DNA from: Anthoceros angustus
Taxonomy: Eukaryota; Streptophyta; Anthocerotopsida; Anthocerotales; Anthocerotaceae
Reading direction: 5' to 3'
Assembly (NCBI GenBank): GCA_010909165.1
Contig: MU008161.1
Location: 1,116,001 to 1,180,000, forward strand
DNA length: 64,000 nucleotides
A model generated the notes under the pieces. That model did no database searches, was not told where the DNA came from, and saw only the letters and a program-made list of their open reading frames with translations. Shown piece after piece: positions 46,155 through 57,099 of the stretch. Numbering within the stretch: position 1 is the first letter of the stretch; every line of letters starts with the position of its first letter. Made by a program: the position numbers and the translations under genes.

Positions 46155-46459
46155 ACTTAAGTACGCGTTTGTTACGTGTTTCACTTGACTTCGATATTGT
46201 CCCATGGTGTGTAGCAACACGAAAGGTGTTTCTGGATCCCTCCGCACGAAGTTGGATTCGAGGTGCTAACGTGCTTGGCGGACACCTGCTTGAAGGTGTG
46301 TAGAAGAAGAAGAAGGTGTGTAGAAGAAGAAGGTGTGTAGAAGAAGAATTTTAGAAGAAGACGAATATCATTGAAGTCGACTAAGGACGAATTATGGTGA
46401 GAGATCCCTGGATCGTAATCATTGAAAAATAGATAAACTTTCGACTAGAAGCCATGTTT
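46155..46459. other. ARC6 3' region and tRNA upstream flank
   Basis: Probable ARC6 3' UTR. A short GTGTAGAAGAAGAAG repeat sits at 46298-46350. Several CAA trinucleotides do not form a clear upstream tRNA signal. Confidence 0.4.
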
Positions 46460-46531
46460 GTCGTTGTAGTATAGTGGTAAGTATTCCCGCCTGTCACGCG
46501 GGTGACCCGGGTTCGATCCCCGGCAACGGCG
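46460..46531 (+). tRNA. trnD-GUC: tRNA-Asp (anticodon GUC)
   Basis: 72-nt nuclear-type tRNA. Acceptor GTCGTTG pairs with CAACGGC, with one G-U. D-arm with A-box TAGTATAGTGGTAAG; anticodon stem CCCGC/GCGGG with loop CTGTCAC; T-arm and B-box GGTTCGATCCC; discriminator G. No intron and no encoded CCA. It is followed at once by TTTT. Confidence 0.97.
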
Positions 46532-46535
46532 TTTT
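46532..46535 (+). terminator. RNA polymerase III terminator
   Basis: TTTT directly after the tRNA-Asp discriminator base. Confidence 0.85.
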
Positions 46536-47022
46536 ACGAATTTTGTAGAGAAACTCCCATTTTCGCTTTGGCATTTAGTGGAGGCCTTTGATATTTGAGG
46601 TCTGGTGTCCGGTTGCGATGGGCGTCGTTGTCACGCCCTTCGGTCTGCAATCGCTGCTTCCGGTTGTTCCTTCGCTTCACAATTGTGAGTCCTTGAGGGT
46701 CTCGGTTGGTATATCGTCACAATGGGTTCTCGTCACTCAGTTTTTGCCTTCTCGAAGCTCGTTCCCGCTCGTTCACGAGAGCTTTTTTCTTTTAGGTATT
46801 AGTTCATCTTCACAATAGTATTGGTACATCTTCACAATGGGTTGTTTAATTCTTTTACCGCATTATAATGGGCTGCTATTGAAAGGCCCTTTCAATCTTT
46901 AGTTGGATGGGCCGTTTGTTGTAAAATCCTTTAGCTATCATATCTCTATTGGTTCCCAGTGGTATATGTCTAACACGGGCTCCTCTAGCAAGTTATTTTG
47001 TATCCTCTAGGTACGTGGGCAG

Positions 47023-47067
47023 TTGAAACTTGAAACTTGAAACTTGAAACTTGAAACTTGAAACTTG
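47023..47067. repeat. 7-bp microsatellite (GAAACTT)n
   Basis: About six exact heptamer copies. Confidence 0.95.
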
Positions 47068-47910
47068 TTGTAAGGGCTTTCATGGCCCTTAGTTAGTATA
47101 TCTCCACAATGAGCTGACGCCTGCTGTAAGGCTCTCCGAATCCTCTTGGTGGTATATTTCTCTTGTTATTAGGCCCTTAGGGATTTTCTAGCTCATATTA
47201 TTTTTGCCCCTATCACTATAGGAGGATTACATCCTTGCAATTTAATGCAATGACTGGCTAGCTATGGATTTCGTGTCTCTCAAGAGAGTTATATTCTTAC
47301 AATCTAATACAATGGCGATAACCTATGGATATTGCATCTCTAAAATTATTGAGTGGTTTTGGAGACTAGCTATGTATGTAGCCTTCCTTAAATCAGGTTT
47401 GAGAGATTAGCTATAGATGGCTTGTCCCTAAACCCTAAAATGACCTCTGCATTTTTGGCATATTTGATACTTTGAGGCTTTCCGTAGATTGTCAGCAAAG
47501 TGTAGCACTAGAAATCTCAAAAAACTAGGAACATGTAGAACTCGCAAAGTTGATCCCAACAAGTATATAACACGCACAAAATGGTGCACTATTATCACTG
47601 CAATCAACTCCTCTTTGTGAGGACTCGTCGCTGAAATAGACTTGGAATATATTTGAATGAAATGGAAAGCCCTACCCTTCCACCCGAAAAGCCAGATATT
47701 TATATTAGAGTTTTTAAGCTTGTCTCCTCCTAACAAGTAGTTAGCTGAAGAGGCAAATCTAATTTCCTAGTCAAAACTTAACATGCCTACACGACATGAT
47801 GCGGCTGCCCGCGTGCATCAGGATTCGTCATATTATCCTTGGCATTGTCCATAAGTACTAGATATCTTAATTACTGCGTACTAATCTAATTATATATCTA
47901 CTATTATTGA

Positions 47911-48177
47911 TATAATATTAAGGTAAATCCTATTTCCATTGCATCTCGTTCCTCCGGAGTGGAACTTCGACTTGAAGTTCAAGATGTAGCAACAAATAGC
48001 GATGTAGAATCAATGGGCATTGAAGCAAATTGTGGCGAGGCTCTCAAGTTACATCTAAATCCGGGTATCCGTGCCAAAGAATCAAAAACGGAAGTTGAGT
48101 GCATCGTCCACGATGAGCTAGTATCTGCCACACTTCAAACTTTAGTTGGGCTTCAACAAGTTCTAGAGACTGTTTGA
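47911..48177 (+). other. Unidentified open frame, possible exon or gene fragment
   Basis: A stop-free frame of 88 codons plus TGA with natural-looking composition (VELRLEVQDVATNSDVESMG; VECIVHDELVSATLQTLVGL). There is no ATG before the middle of the frame and no recognisable domain. It may be the last exon of a lost gene, a transposon fragment or chance. Its less AT-rich composition contrasts with the flanks. Confidence 0.25.
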
Positions 48178-48399
48178 GTTGCAACTGCTCCATAATTGTT
48201 TTGTGAAGTGTAAAATTGCAATGTGTGCCACTCTTTATTAGGGAGCCATAACCCGAGAGACCTTGACAAAGACCTCTTCTTACTTTCTAGATATTAAGCA
48301 CCAGGACAATCTTATGAACAAGAAGTAGAAATAAATCACATTCTAGACATTAAGCACTAGACAATCTTATAAACAAGAAGTAGAAATAAATAACCACAT

Positions 48400-51300
48400 A
48401 TGCACTCAAGGACAAGTTGTTAGTAAAATATGGCATCCACAATTGCATTGCACAATCTACATCATGGGGAGACTCCCAAAGGTGTACGTACCCGCCTCCT
48501 TTATTGTACATACCTGTGGCGCGACTCGCTGACGGCCAGCCGGGCGCGCACAATCCCGTGTCGTTGTAGGAAGGAGTCCGTTCCCAAGGGAATAATAGGC
48601 TGCTTGTCGCTTCGCATTTACTTACTTCACTTTGCGTCCGCTCTCGCCTCAACGCACATTCTACCGTGATCTAACTACTGCAACGCTCACCGCACATGCC
48701 CGGTGGCTAAACGCTTAGGGACCCGTCACCCAGATCGCTCACGTCACTTGCACCTCTAGTCCGCTCTTCTCTCCACTCACACCACACTACCGCCTTAGGG
48801 AAAACGCTGGGCTACATGCCCGACCTCCTCCGCTGCTCGCTGCCTCCGTCCGGCACTACACGCCTCCCGAGTTCCTCCACACGCTCCGGCCTGCTCACGC
48901 CGGGCCGCCTCGACGAACACGGGTCCCCCACCCTTCTCTCGCACACACCACCACACGTTAGGGTCCGACCGTAACCTTGACTGGGCCTCCGGCCGCTGTG
49001 GCTCGCCATGACTCAGACTCGTTTAGCAAGAAGACGACAAGGGCCGCAAGAAACGCCAGATCAACACCAAGAGAAAGATACTTTACTTAGAGCACCTTTC
49101 TTATACTACGCCGAGGTTTTATTACACCCCTATTCTCGAGCCGGTGCACCAAGACGCCCTAATCGCCGCCTACCATCCTATTCCTCCCTCCTATCTCCTT
49201 CGCTCGGTGGCTGGAAGGTCCGGTTCCGCCGGATTGGTGGTCCAATCTCCGCCTCGACATACAAGACCTAATCGGATGATCCGCGAGGCGGGACCCTTCC
49301 TCTTTAATCGTCAGTTGGCACACATGGCTGACGACCACATTACAACGCTGCTTCGTTCCCCAAAGGTCCGTCTAGGGCCACCGATCACCGCTTCCCAACA
49401 GAAGCTCCGGGACTCCTCATTTCCCGAGTCCGGACTGGGTCCGGCCTCGACTCCGAGTCAACTCGGAGTCTCCTTCCCCGAGTCCGGCCCCACTGGTCCG
49501 GCCTCATCTCGGGTCCCCACTCAAGGTCCGAACTTATTACGGGTCCGGCCTCCACGCCCGGACTTACCCGCGGACCTCTTATCGCTAGGTCCTCATCCTT
49601 CCCACCGACCCTTGTCTTGGGCCTTTGGGCTTCCTCCTTCCACTCCCCTTCAAGGCCCCCGCCTATCTTCCCGAAAGGTGCTGCGCCGGACTTACTCGGG
49701 ATTCGCTTGTATCGGCCCCGCCTCCTCCCGATGCTCTTCTCCCCGCTACTGCCTCCAAACAGGGTTACTAGAGTCCTCGTGTCTGCCCTTCATCCCCTTC
49801 TCGAGCCTTCCAGGTCCGTCATTTTGCGGGCACGAGAGGCCAATGTCTTAAGGAGCTGATGGTAATAGGCAAAGTCCGAATCAACTTGTCAATTGCCTCT
49901 TCCACGGTGCCCGAGCACCGATACCCTTCGCCATAGGTGTTCCTGTCAAGGCGTCTGCTTGTTGGGCCACCTCCCCGCCAGTTTGATACCGAGCCGGCCA
50001 GATCACGCGAGGCTAAGGGCGGCCTTGGCCTCCGCAGCCGCCACTGCTGCTCCGCCCGCCCAGCCTCGGCTGCTCGCTCACGCTAGCTTACCCGCCATAG
50101 CGCAGCTGCTCCTTCCGCTTTCTCTCAATCGGACCAGCTTTCTTCTGGCCCAGCTCTCGCCTCCGCTCATTCCGGGCCAACTCCGCCATCTCCTCTCCAA
50201 AGTGGCGGGCACTCGCTCATCATGGCCTCGCCTGTCCTTCTCCATTTCGGCGACGCCCCGCCCTGCTCCATCGCCAGCATTTCCTCCGTCCGCCAACAGC
50301 CGGAGCTTATTTCGCTCGGACGCGATCCCCGCCTCTAGCCATCCGCACCATTCTCACGCCCGCACTACCATTCCTCTCGATGGTAGTCAGCCTGTGGTCT
50401 CCTTGCGGCATCTCCTCCCCGGCCCACCACGCAAGACCGAGATCCTCCATCTCCTTGCGGCTTCCTCCTCCCATGGTCCCTGCACTGCCCTCCGCCTCGC
50501 TCCTTCTTCAGTTAGTCAGCCTATCCTCGCTGCCTCCACCGGTTCCGATCACGCCTGATAGTGATCCGGCTTGCCTTAGCAATGGCTTCCGCCTCCTTGT
50601 CCTTCACTGAAGCCCATTTGGCTGGTCCACGGCCGCCTCCGCCAGCACGAGCCTTCTCTTGCGCCTGGCCTCCTCCGCCTCCCGCGCACTCCCTCCGCCC
50701 GCAGAGGTCTTCCGCCTGCTTGGGCCTCTCAGGCTCGCTTCACCGCCACCCAAGGAATTTAGTCCGGCCCCGCTGGATGGACCGACTTCCTCCTCGGCCT
50801 CCCGCTTCCTTCCTCGATGCCGAGAGCTTCCTCCTCCTGCCTCCCGGGCCTCCAACCGCCTCCCCGAGGAGCACCATACGCCCGGTGGCTTCTACCTCCC
50901 GGTCTTCGGCCCCGGGAGACCCCAAAGCATACTGGCACGATTTCAGCTGTGGATCCGTGTTTCTTCCACGGCCGCCACCGGTGAGGCTCCCCACAAAGTC
51001 CGTAGTGGTCCCGCTGACCTCCGCCTCCTTGGGCGGCCCTCGCCTCCCACTTTTTGCACTGCAAGGGGTGGGCACCGGCACCGTCTCGAGGTGCTGGTAG
51101 ACGCTGCTTGCGCCTCCCCCGCCGAGTCCGGGCGGCTCGGTCATGGCTGGTCACTGGCTACCGGAGCCAATCCAACTCCCGCCTCCGCTGCTCCTCCTCT
51201 GGTTGCTTGAGGAGGCACTGTGAGAAGGGAAGCGGGATTTCCTCCCATACTGGGTGGTGAGGGGTCCGCCCACGATGGAGTCCTAATCCTCCCGCCCGCC

Positions 51301-52599
51301 TCCTCCCAGTCCGTTTGGCCTTAGAGGTCCCCCACCCTGCGCCTTGCACGCCTCCACTTCCTAGGCCTCCACCTCCCGAGCGCCCGCCGATCTCTCCTCC
51401 TTCAGATTTCAAAATGTCCCCATACATGATCGTATGGGACACTGATGGCGAGGGCTTCGCCTCCTCACCATGGGCCTCCCGATCGAACTGGCGAAGATAA
51501 TCCTTCCTCACCGCCTCTTCCCCAGAACGCATGCGTGAATACTATAGTTATCACCAAGGTGATCCACCTTGGTGAGCAGTGTCCAATGGACAATCCGCTC
51601 TTACCTACTTCCAGCAGTCCGACATCAACCACTGGTTGTCCGCTGCCCAGTTCGTGATCGCCACTGCTGGGCCCTTTCCCTTCCCTTGAGGGGCCTGAAC
51701 TACGCCTTCTTCCTCCTTTGGGCCAGAGTCGCCTCAGACCTCCAAGGTCCATCGCCTAGATCCTCCCGAGGTTCTTGGATCAACCTCCTTGTTGGCCGCC
51801 AACATCTTCGAACTCCCGACTGTGAGTGACTCCAAACGCCCACACTGAACACATCCAAGTGCCACTCCTCGACTAATTCCGCCTCCAGCCTGTGGCCCAA
51901 AGTCCGGATAGGCCGTCACAATGTTGCGCTACTGTGTTCCATGGCTCCAACTCCCAGCCTTTTGGGTGCCACGCTTCTTCCCTCGTAGCCGCCGGAGTCC
52001 ACGGCACGATGCGCTTGCGCCGCTTCCAACCCCGACGGTGAGCCGCTCGAGATGCTTGGGCGCCAAAGAGATAGCGCCAGAGAGCCGGATTATGGAGCGC
52101 AAGAGATCATGAGAATTGTCTCGAGGTCAAATAAATGACCTCCTCTTGGCCGCGCCTTTGGGAGTAATCACGGGCGGAAGGCGCCTCGTCTGAATCGCCA
52201 GAGGTCCGTATGGCTTACTCGACCTACGCCCACTCCGCCTTACGCCACAGACCGCCTGCCACAGCCTTTACGCCACAAGGCAGCTCATGGGGCGTGAATA
52301 CCGCTTATAACGGCCCCGCAAGGCTACTGCCTCCTCACGATGCCCGACCTCCACTCAGTGGCCGCCCACGTCGCCGCTTAGTCATCCTCACGACTCAACT
52401 TCTATTTACTTTCCGATTTATCCTGTTTTGACCCGGAGTGGGGTCCAGACTTATCCCGTTCAACCGACGTAGTCCGGTGCTCGCCCTGGTGGTTCCGAGG
52501 TACGTTGCCCACTCCAGAGTCCAGTCCGGAGTGCTATCCGTGCTTATTCCTCCTTTTCCGCCTTATTTTACTATTCCAACCTACCAAAAAAACAAAGCC
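48400..52599. other. GC-rich low-complexity block, probable decayed retroelement, unidentified
   Basis: GC content rises sharply. GTCCGG/GAGTCCGG words recur, especially at 49180-49580, and CTCCGCCTCC runs are common on the + strand. Minus-strand frames carry charged, coiled-coil-like pieces, for example near 50120-50180 (ARNERRRELGQKKAGPIERK) and 50650 (AREAEEARRKRRLVLAEAAV), and 51158-51532 (KDYLRQFDREAHGEEAKPSP). These look gag-like but are broken and lack a zinc knuckle, protease or RT that I can identify. Plus-strand frames are Pro/Ser-rich mirrors of these. Confidence 0.4.
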
Positions 52600-53689
52600 C
52601 CCCTTAATTCCTACCCCCCAAGGGAAGTCCATAGCCCACAATACCTCAAATGTAAGGTGCAATAAACCATTTTTATCTTTCCATCAAAGACTAAGGTAAA
52701 GTTTCCAGGTTAACCTAATAAATCTTAAACCCAAGCTTCTCTCCAACCGAAGCATTATGAGCAGGTGCTGCAGGGTCTTCTTATGGATTCTTATATTCCT
52801 GAGGTATCACTTTTTGAACAATTAGCTCTACTTCCTAGATGTGGGTGCGCTATGCCATGCGGTTTTTCTCGTTGGTAGGGTGAAGTATGTAGCAAGAATG
52901 TTCATAGAGGACGTATGTATGGCCTCGCCTCCAGGAATGGCAATGGAGGAGGCTGGAGAGAGCAATGGCAGAGGCTCCACTTCTTTTGAAGGATGCTGGA
53001 GGGAGTCATGAAAGGGAGCAATTACTGGAGGATGAAAGATGCGGGAAGATGTTGGAGGACGCTGGAGGGAGTGATGGCACATGCACAAGTAGGAAAGTAA
53101 GATTGTCGGGGCCAAAATATGAGGGATCAATTCTAGGTTATGGGTGTATGTGGATCAAAAAGATAGAAGTGCAAGTTTGGTAGCGCTTGGAATCCAATGT
53201 GGCCATGCTCTTTCCACTTCTTATGGTAATTTTTTCCTCATCTTCATCACCATGTCTTCCATACTGCGTTGTTGGGAGTGGCACAATAGTAAGGTCTGGG
53301 AGGTCGTGGCGGCAAGGCCGGCGGTGAGCCGGGTTCCAGGTTTAGGGTTCACAAGTATAGGGTTTCACAGGTTTAGGATTTTGCAGCAGTTGATCTTCAA
53401 GGTTTAGGGTTTCACAAATTTAGGGTTCCACAGGTTTAGGATTTAACAAGTATAGGGTTTCACAGGTTTAGGGTTTTGTGGCTCTTGATCTTCTAGGTTT
53501 AGGGTTTTACAAATTTAGGGTTCCACTGGTTTAGGGTTTTATGGCAGCTGATCTTCTAGGTTTAAGGTTCCACAAGTTTAGGGTTTTTGCGCAGCTGATC
53601 TTCCAAGTTTAGGGTTTCACACATATAGGGTTCTACAGGTTTAGGGTTTTACAGTAGCTGATCTTCCAGGTTCAGTGACGGATACCGGA
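52600..53689. other. Intergenic region ending in a TTTAGGG-like minisatellite
   Basis: 52600-53330 has no recognised gene. A GAGG-rich part at 52930-53060 repeats GATGCTGGAGGGAGT-like words. The telomere-like minisatellite follows. Confidence 0.4.
53331..53675. repeat. Minisatellite built on GGTTTAGGGTTTCACA
   Basis: About fifteen copies of a CAGGTTTAGGGTTT(C/T)-type core, many with the plant telomere heptamer TTTAGGG, spaced by ACAAG, ATAGG and a recurring GCAGCTGATCTTC. It is not a pure telomere array; it looks like a satellite that incorporates the telomere word. Confidence 0.85.
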
Positions 53690-54880
53690 TATATTTGATG
53701 AACAAATCAGAGAGTGGAGCGCCCTGGTTTTGGATAAGGTTCTTTCACATTATTTTTTCCATGGGGCCTCTTTCTTCCGCTTCTGGGAAGGACACTCCTT
53801 GCCCTGCCTGCGGAATTTTATATAAGGGTGTTGTTGGTGCAAAGAGGTACATGGGCATGATGCACAAGGACTTTGACCGAAATGCTGGAGGGGTGTGAGG
53901 GCTACATCTTCCCATACTCCTTCCTCCTCTCAAGCCCTCCTGAACCTCCGCCAGTCTTGGCTTTTGGTTTTTATGACATGCCTCTGACCCCGCCTTTTCG
54001 ACGCCTCCTGATCGATTGCAAGACGATGTCCGCTTGGCCTCAGCTTCCTTGAGTACCTCACGTAACTCTAAATGGCGGACTTTATTCCTTTCTTCCTTGG
54101 TGTCTCCGCCGCCTAAAGGTGGGAATCTGTCACAAAGAGGTTGCCTCACCTCCACCGCTTCGCCAAGGACCCAAGGTGGTCTTCGTGAAGGGGGCTATCC
54201 CGCCGATCGAGGTTGAGTCTGCTTGATCAGTTTGAAGACCCCGTGAATCAAAAGGGTGCTGCTTGGTCGCCAGGTAGTATGCCAGGGCCGCCCCCTTTGG
54301 TTTGGGAGCCAATGGCTCCGGGGTTCGAGGAGACTATTGCTGCTCTTCGAGCCCTTCACCCGGCTCCAGATGTCCCCATCCCACTAGATATCTTGGAGTT
54401 TGTGGCTGAGGAGCCCTTCTGTCTAGACAGAGTGCTTTTTAGTCGCGCCCTAACTACCGCCCCGCGGTTCTCTTCTGGTGGTCTTTCTAGAATATTCGTG
54501 CACACTTGAAACCTTTTTCGTCCGTGTAGTAGGCTGCAGCCACCAGTCCAACGAAAGTCGTGCGCACTTGAAATCATTTCCCGTCCGGATCCATGGCACG
54601 ATGTCAAGGGCCGATGTGGAGATGCACGAGTCGCTCGACGTGGCTGTCGGATGACGATAGGGCACACCCCCGGTGTGAGCTTCTCCATAGCCAAAAGCTT
54701 GCTGGCTCCCAGCAGTTGTGAAATCTGATAGGGGGTCTCTCCTTGCGCCACACCCACCGCCAAGATAAAGACCTCGAAAAACCACTAGAGGGATCCTCAG
54801 AAGAGAAGTGGTCATGTGGCTCTCTGTGTATGTTCGAGAAACGGGAGCTCCTTCTGCTTTGCCAAAATGCAAGATTCACA
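53690..54880. mobile_element. Non-LTR retrotransposon relic, copy 3, apparently rearranged
   Basis: Plus strand 53780-53880 encodes a C2H2-like finger (TPCPACGILYKGVVGAKRYM...H), and 54213-54509 encodes a frame (LRALHPAPDVPIPLDILEFV; SRALTTAPRFSSGGLSR) resembling the region ahead of RT. Minus strand 54600-54780 encodes VGVAQGETPYQISQLLGASK followed by LTPGVCPIV, clearly like VARGEMPHRISAVLAAS of copy 2. The two parts point toward each other, so an internal inversion is likely. Frames are broken; no catalytic RT remains. The finger and pre-RT assignments are weaker than the minus-strand match. Confidence 0.55.
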
Positions 54881-55707
54881 AAGAACTTGTAAGAGAAACG
54901 GTAAGAATCACAACAAGCATATGAATATCTTGGGAATTTTAGACGTGAAGTCAAAACCTCCCTAAGTTAGCACTTAAGCACTAGGAGTTTATGGGTGGAG
55001 TTAAATTGATTTACTACCTTAGCCCTTATTTTTGTATATTAAGTGTTCTTCATCTTCTTCTATTTCAAGTTCATCTTCATAAAAGGCAAACTTTTCCATG
55101 TTCAATGCCCTTGCGGATCCTGAGAGATGATCATTTAAAAAAGGGGAATAATATTTACTGTTTGATAACCAGGTTAGTTATTACATAATTAATCTAACCT
55201 AGTGGTGGCATTTAAGACACTTACTGTACACATACTTGGCGTGTCCAATGTACTCATTCCCTACTAGAAATGGCCCCCTATGTTACAGTCGTTGTTGCAA
55301 TTTTATGTTACACTTGTAACTTGCAACATCATTTGGAGGCTTGGTATTAAGTTTGTCATTTCTTTCCATTGGGCCTACAACAATCGAACCTTGCTCTCTC
55401 CTACCACTTCACCCTCTTAACTACATCCCCTCTCTCATACGCATTGTTTATGAATTCCCTCATGCAAATGCAACATGACCGTAATAAGGACCCCTCTCTC
55501 TCTCTATCATCCCCTCTTTATTACACCCCATTGGAAGTACAATTAGTTAATGTTTTTCCTATTGCTCTTCATTGCACTCTCTCTTCATAACTATTGTTAA
55601 TGGCGCCCAAACCTGGATATCACAGTAACATGCTCATTAATTGTCTCTCATTAATTGTCTCCTTCCTCTACCAGACAGCCATAATTCCTATATCAACCTT
55701 TTTCCCT

Positions 55708-55791
55708 ACCATAGCTATTATTGGCTTGTATACTAATTGTTTATGGCTTACCATAGCTATTATTGGCTTGTATACTAATTGTTTATGGCTT
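55708..55791. repeat. 42-bp exact tandem duplication
   Basis: 55708-55749 and 55750-55791 (starting ACCATAGCTATTATTGGCTT) are identical. Confidence 0.96.
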
Positions 55792-55826
55792 TTGCCTGAT
55801 ATATTGGTAGAGATAGAATACACATT

Positions 55827-55906
55827 ACCTTCATACGTACAGGTACCTACTTGTAGATACGGATTTACCTTCATACGTACAGGTACCTACTTGTAGGTAT
55901 GGATTT
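55827..55906. repeat. 40-bp tandem duplication
   Basis: 55827-55866 and 55867-55906 (starting ACCTTCATACGTACAGGTAC) differ at two bases. Only 35 bp from the 42-bp duplication. Confidence 0.95.
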
Positions 55907-57099
55907 GTACATGAACACTGGATTATCGATTTTTATTTACGATATCGTTCTCTTGCGGTCCGATGGCTATACGCATTCTTGTCACCGCCTCTCCTCTTGT
56001 TCTTGCAGCAAAATCGTTTGACTTAATCGGCTTGAACACGCGACCGCTTGTTCGTCACCATCTGCCTCCACTCCACCAACGCGAGTGCATGGACAACTAG
56101 GTTCCTTTATACATACATACCTTGATGTCCCGAAATTGGGAAAGGGTGGTACATGAGGACTAATCCCATGCTTTTGTCCGGTACCCATGAGCAATGGCGT
56201 CGACGTTTCCCCAACCCGTCGGGTCTTTTCACACATGCGAAACCTAGCAATCGTCTTCAACCCACACCTACCGCAATTTCGCTTGTGTCAAAACAAAGAA
56301 TCACAATTGTCATTCATCGAGTCATCGATTCGGGCAGCCACAAGCTTCTCCCTTTCGCCTTCACATCACCAGCGCCCGAACCACATTCATCTAGATGGCG
56401 GCTAACTCATCGAAGCCCTCACTTTCTTCCTACATAAAACTAAATCCTATGCTACTTAGGCTTCTTGCAGACACCCCTACACTCATTGGTTGTCCTCGTG
56501 GAGGATTCTTCTTCTTCTTCCAGTGTAGAACCCGCGTTTTCTTCCTTTGCTTGTTGGTGTCATGCTTGGTGCCCTTTCTCTTCCCTTGCTCACGCCTCAT
56601 GTGCTCGCGTTTCCCACACATCCTTCCACACAGCTTCCTTCTTTTCGACCACCATGGGCTGCAAAAAAATGATGATTTCGCCCATTGCATCGCCATTTGC
56701 ATGACATGTTACACATTTGCACTTACACTTTTCGACACGCTCGTGTGATCCTCCGTGTCGGTGCCACCACTTCCACCTGTTGTCCCCCTTCTTCCAGCTG
56801 CCCACCAGCTTGTCTTCCCTCCCTCTCCCTCGTTGTCCCCCCACCCTCTTCAACGCTTTGCATGTGTCTTGTCCCTCGCCTCTCCATTGCTTCCCTCTTG
56901 CATTCCGTCTCCAAGCATCCACGCATGCCACTCGGTGATCACATCACTCGACAAGCGTTCCCACGCGAACATGCCCCCTCACAGCCACCGTCATGCCTTT
57001 TCCTTTACCTCTCCAATACTCCGGCATGTTCTCCAAGCCATTCCTCGCTGCCCACTTTAGCTCCTCTCCCGTAGTGCTCCCTCCCCACCGTTGCACGAA

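Larger units (their letters stand above)
46536..48399. other. Intergenic region, mostly AT-rich
   Basis: Contains a (GAAACTT)n microsatellite at 47023-47067, the unidentified open frame at 47911-48177, and an imperfect ~55-bp direct duplication at 48284-48392 (shared AACAAGAAGTAGAAATAAAT). Nothing else recognised. Confidence 0.45.
54881..57099. other. Intergenic region with two adjacent tandem duplications; no gene recognised
   Basis: 54881-55700 is AT-rich. Minus-strand frames at 56430-56750 and 56590-56930 include a Cys/His-containing stretch (CKCVTCHANGDAMGEI) that may continue the gag-like material seen further right, but I cannot assign it. Confidence 0.4.
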
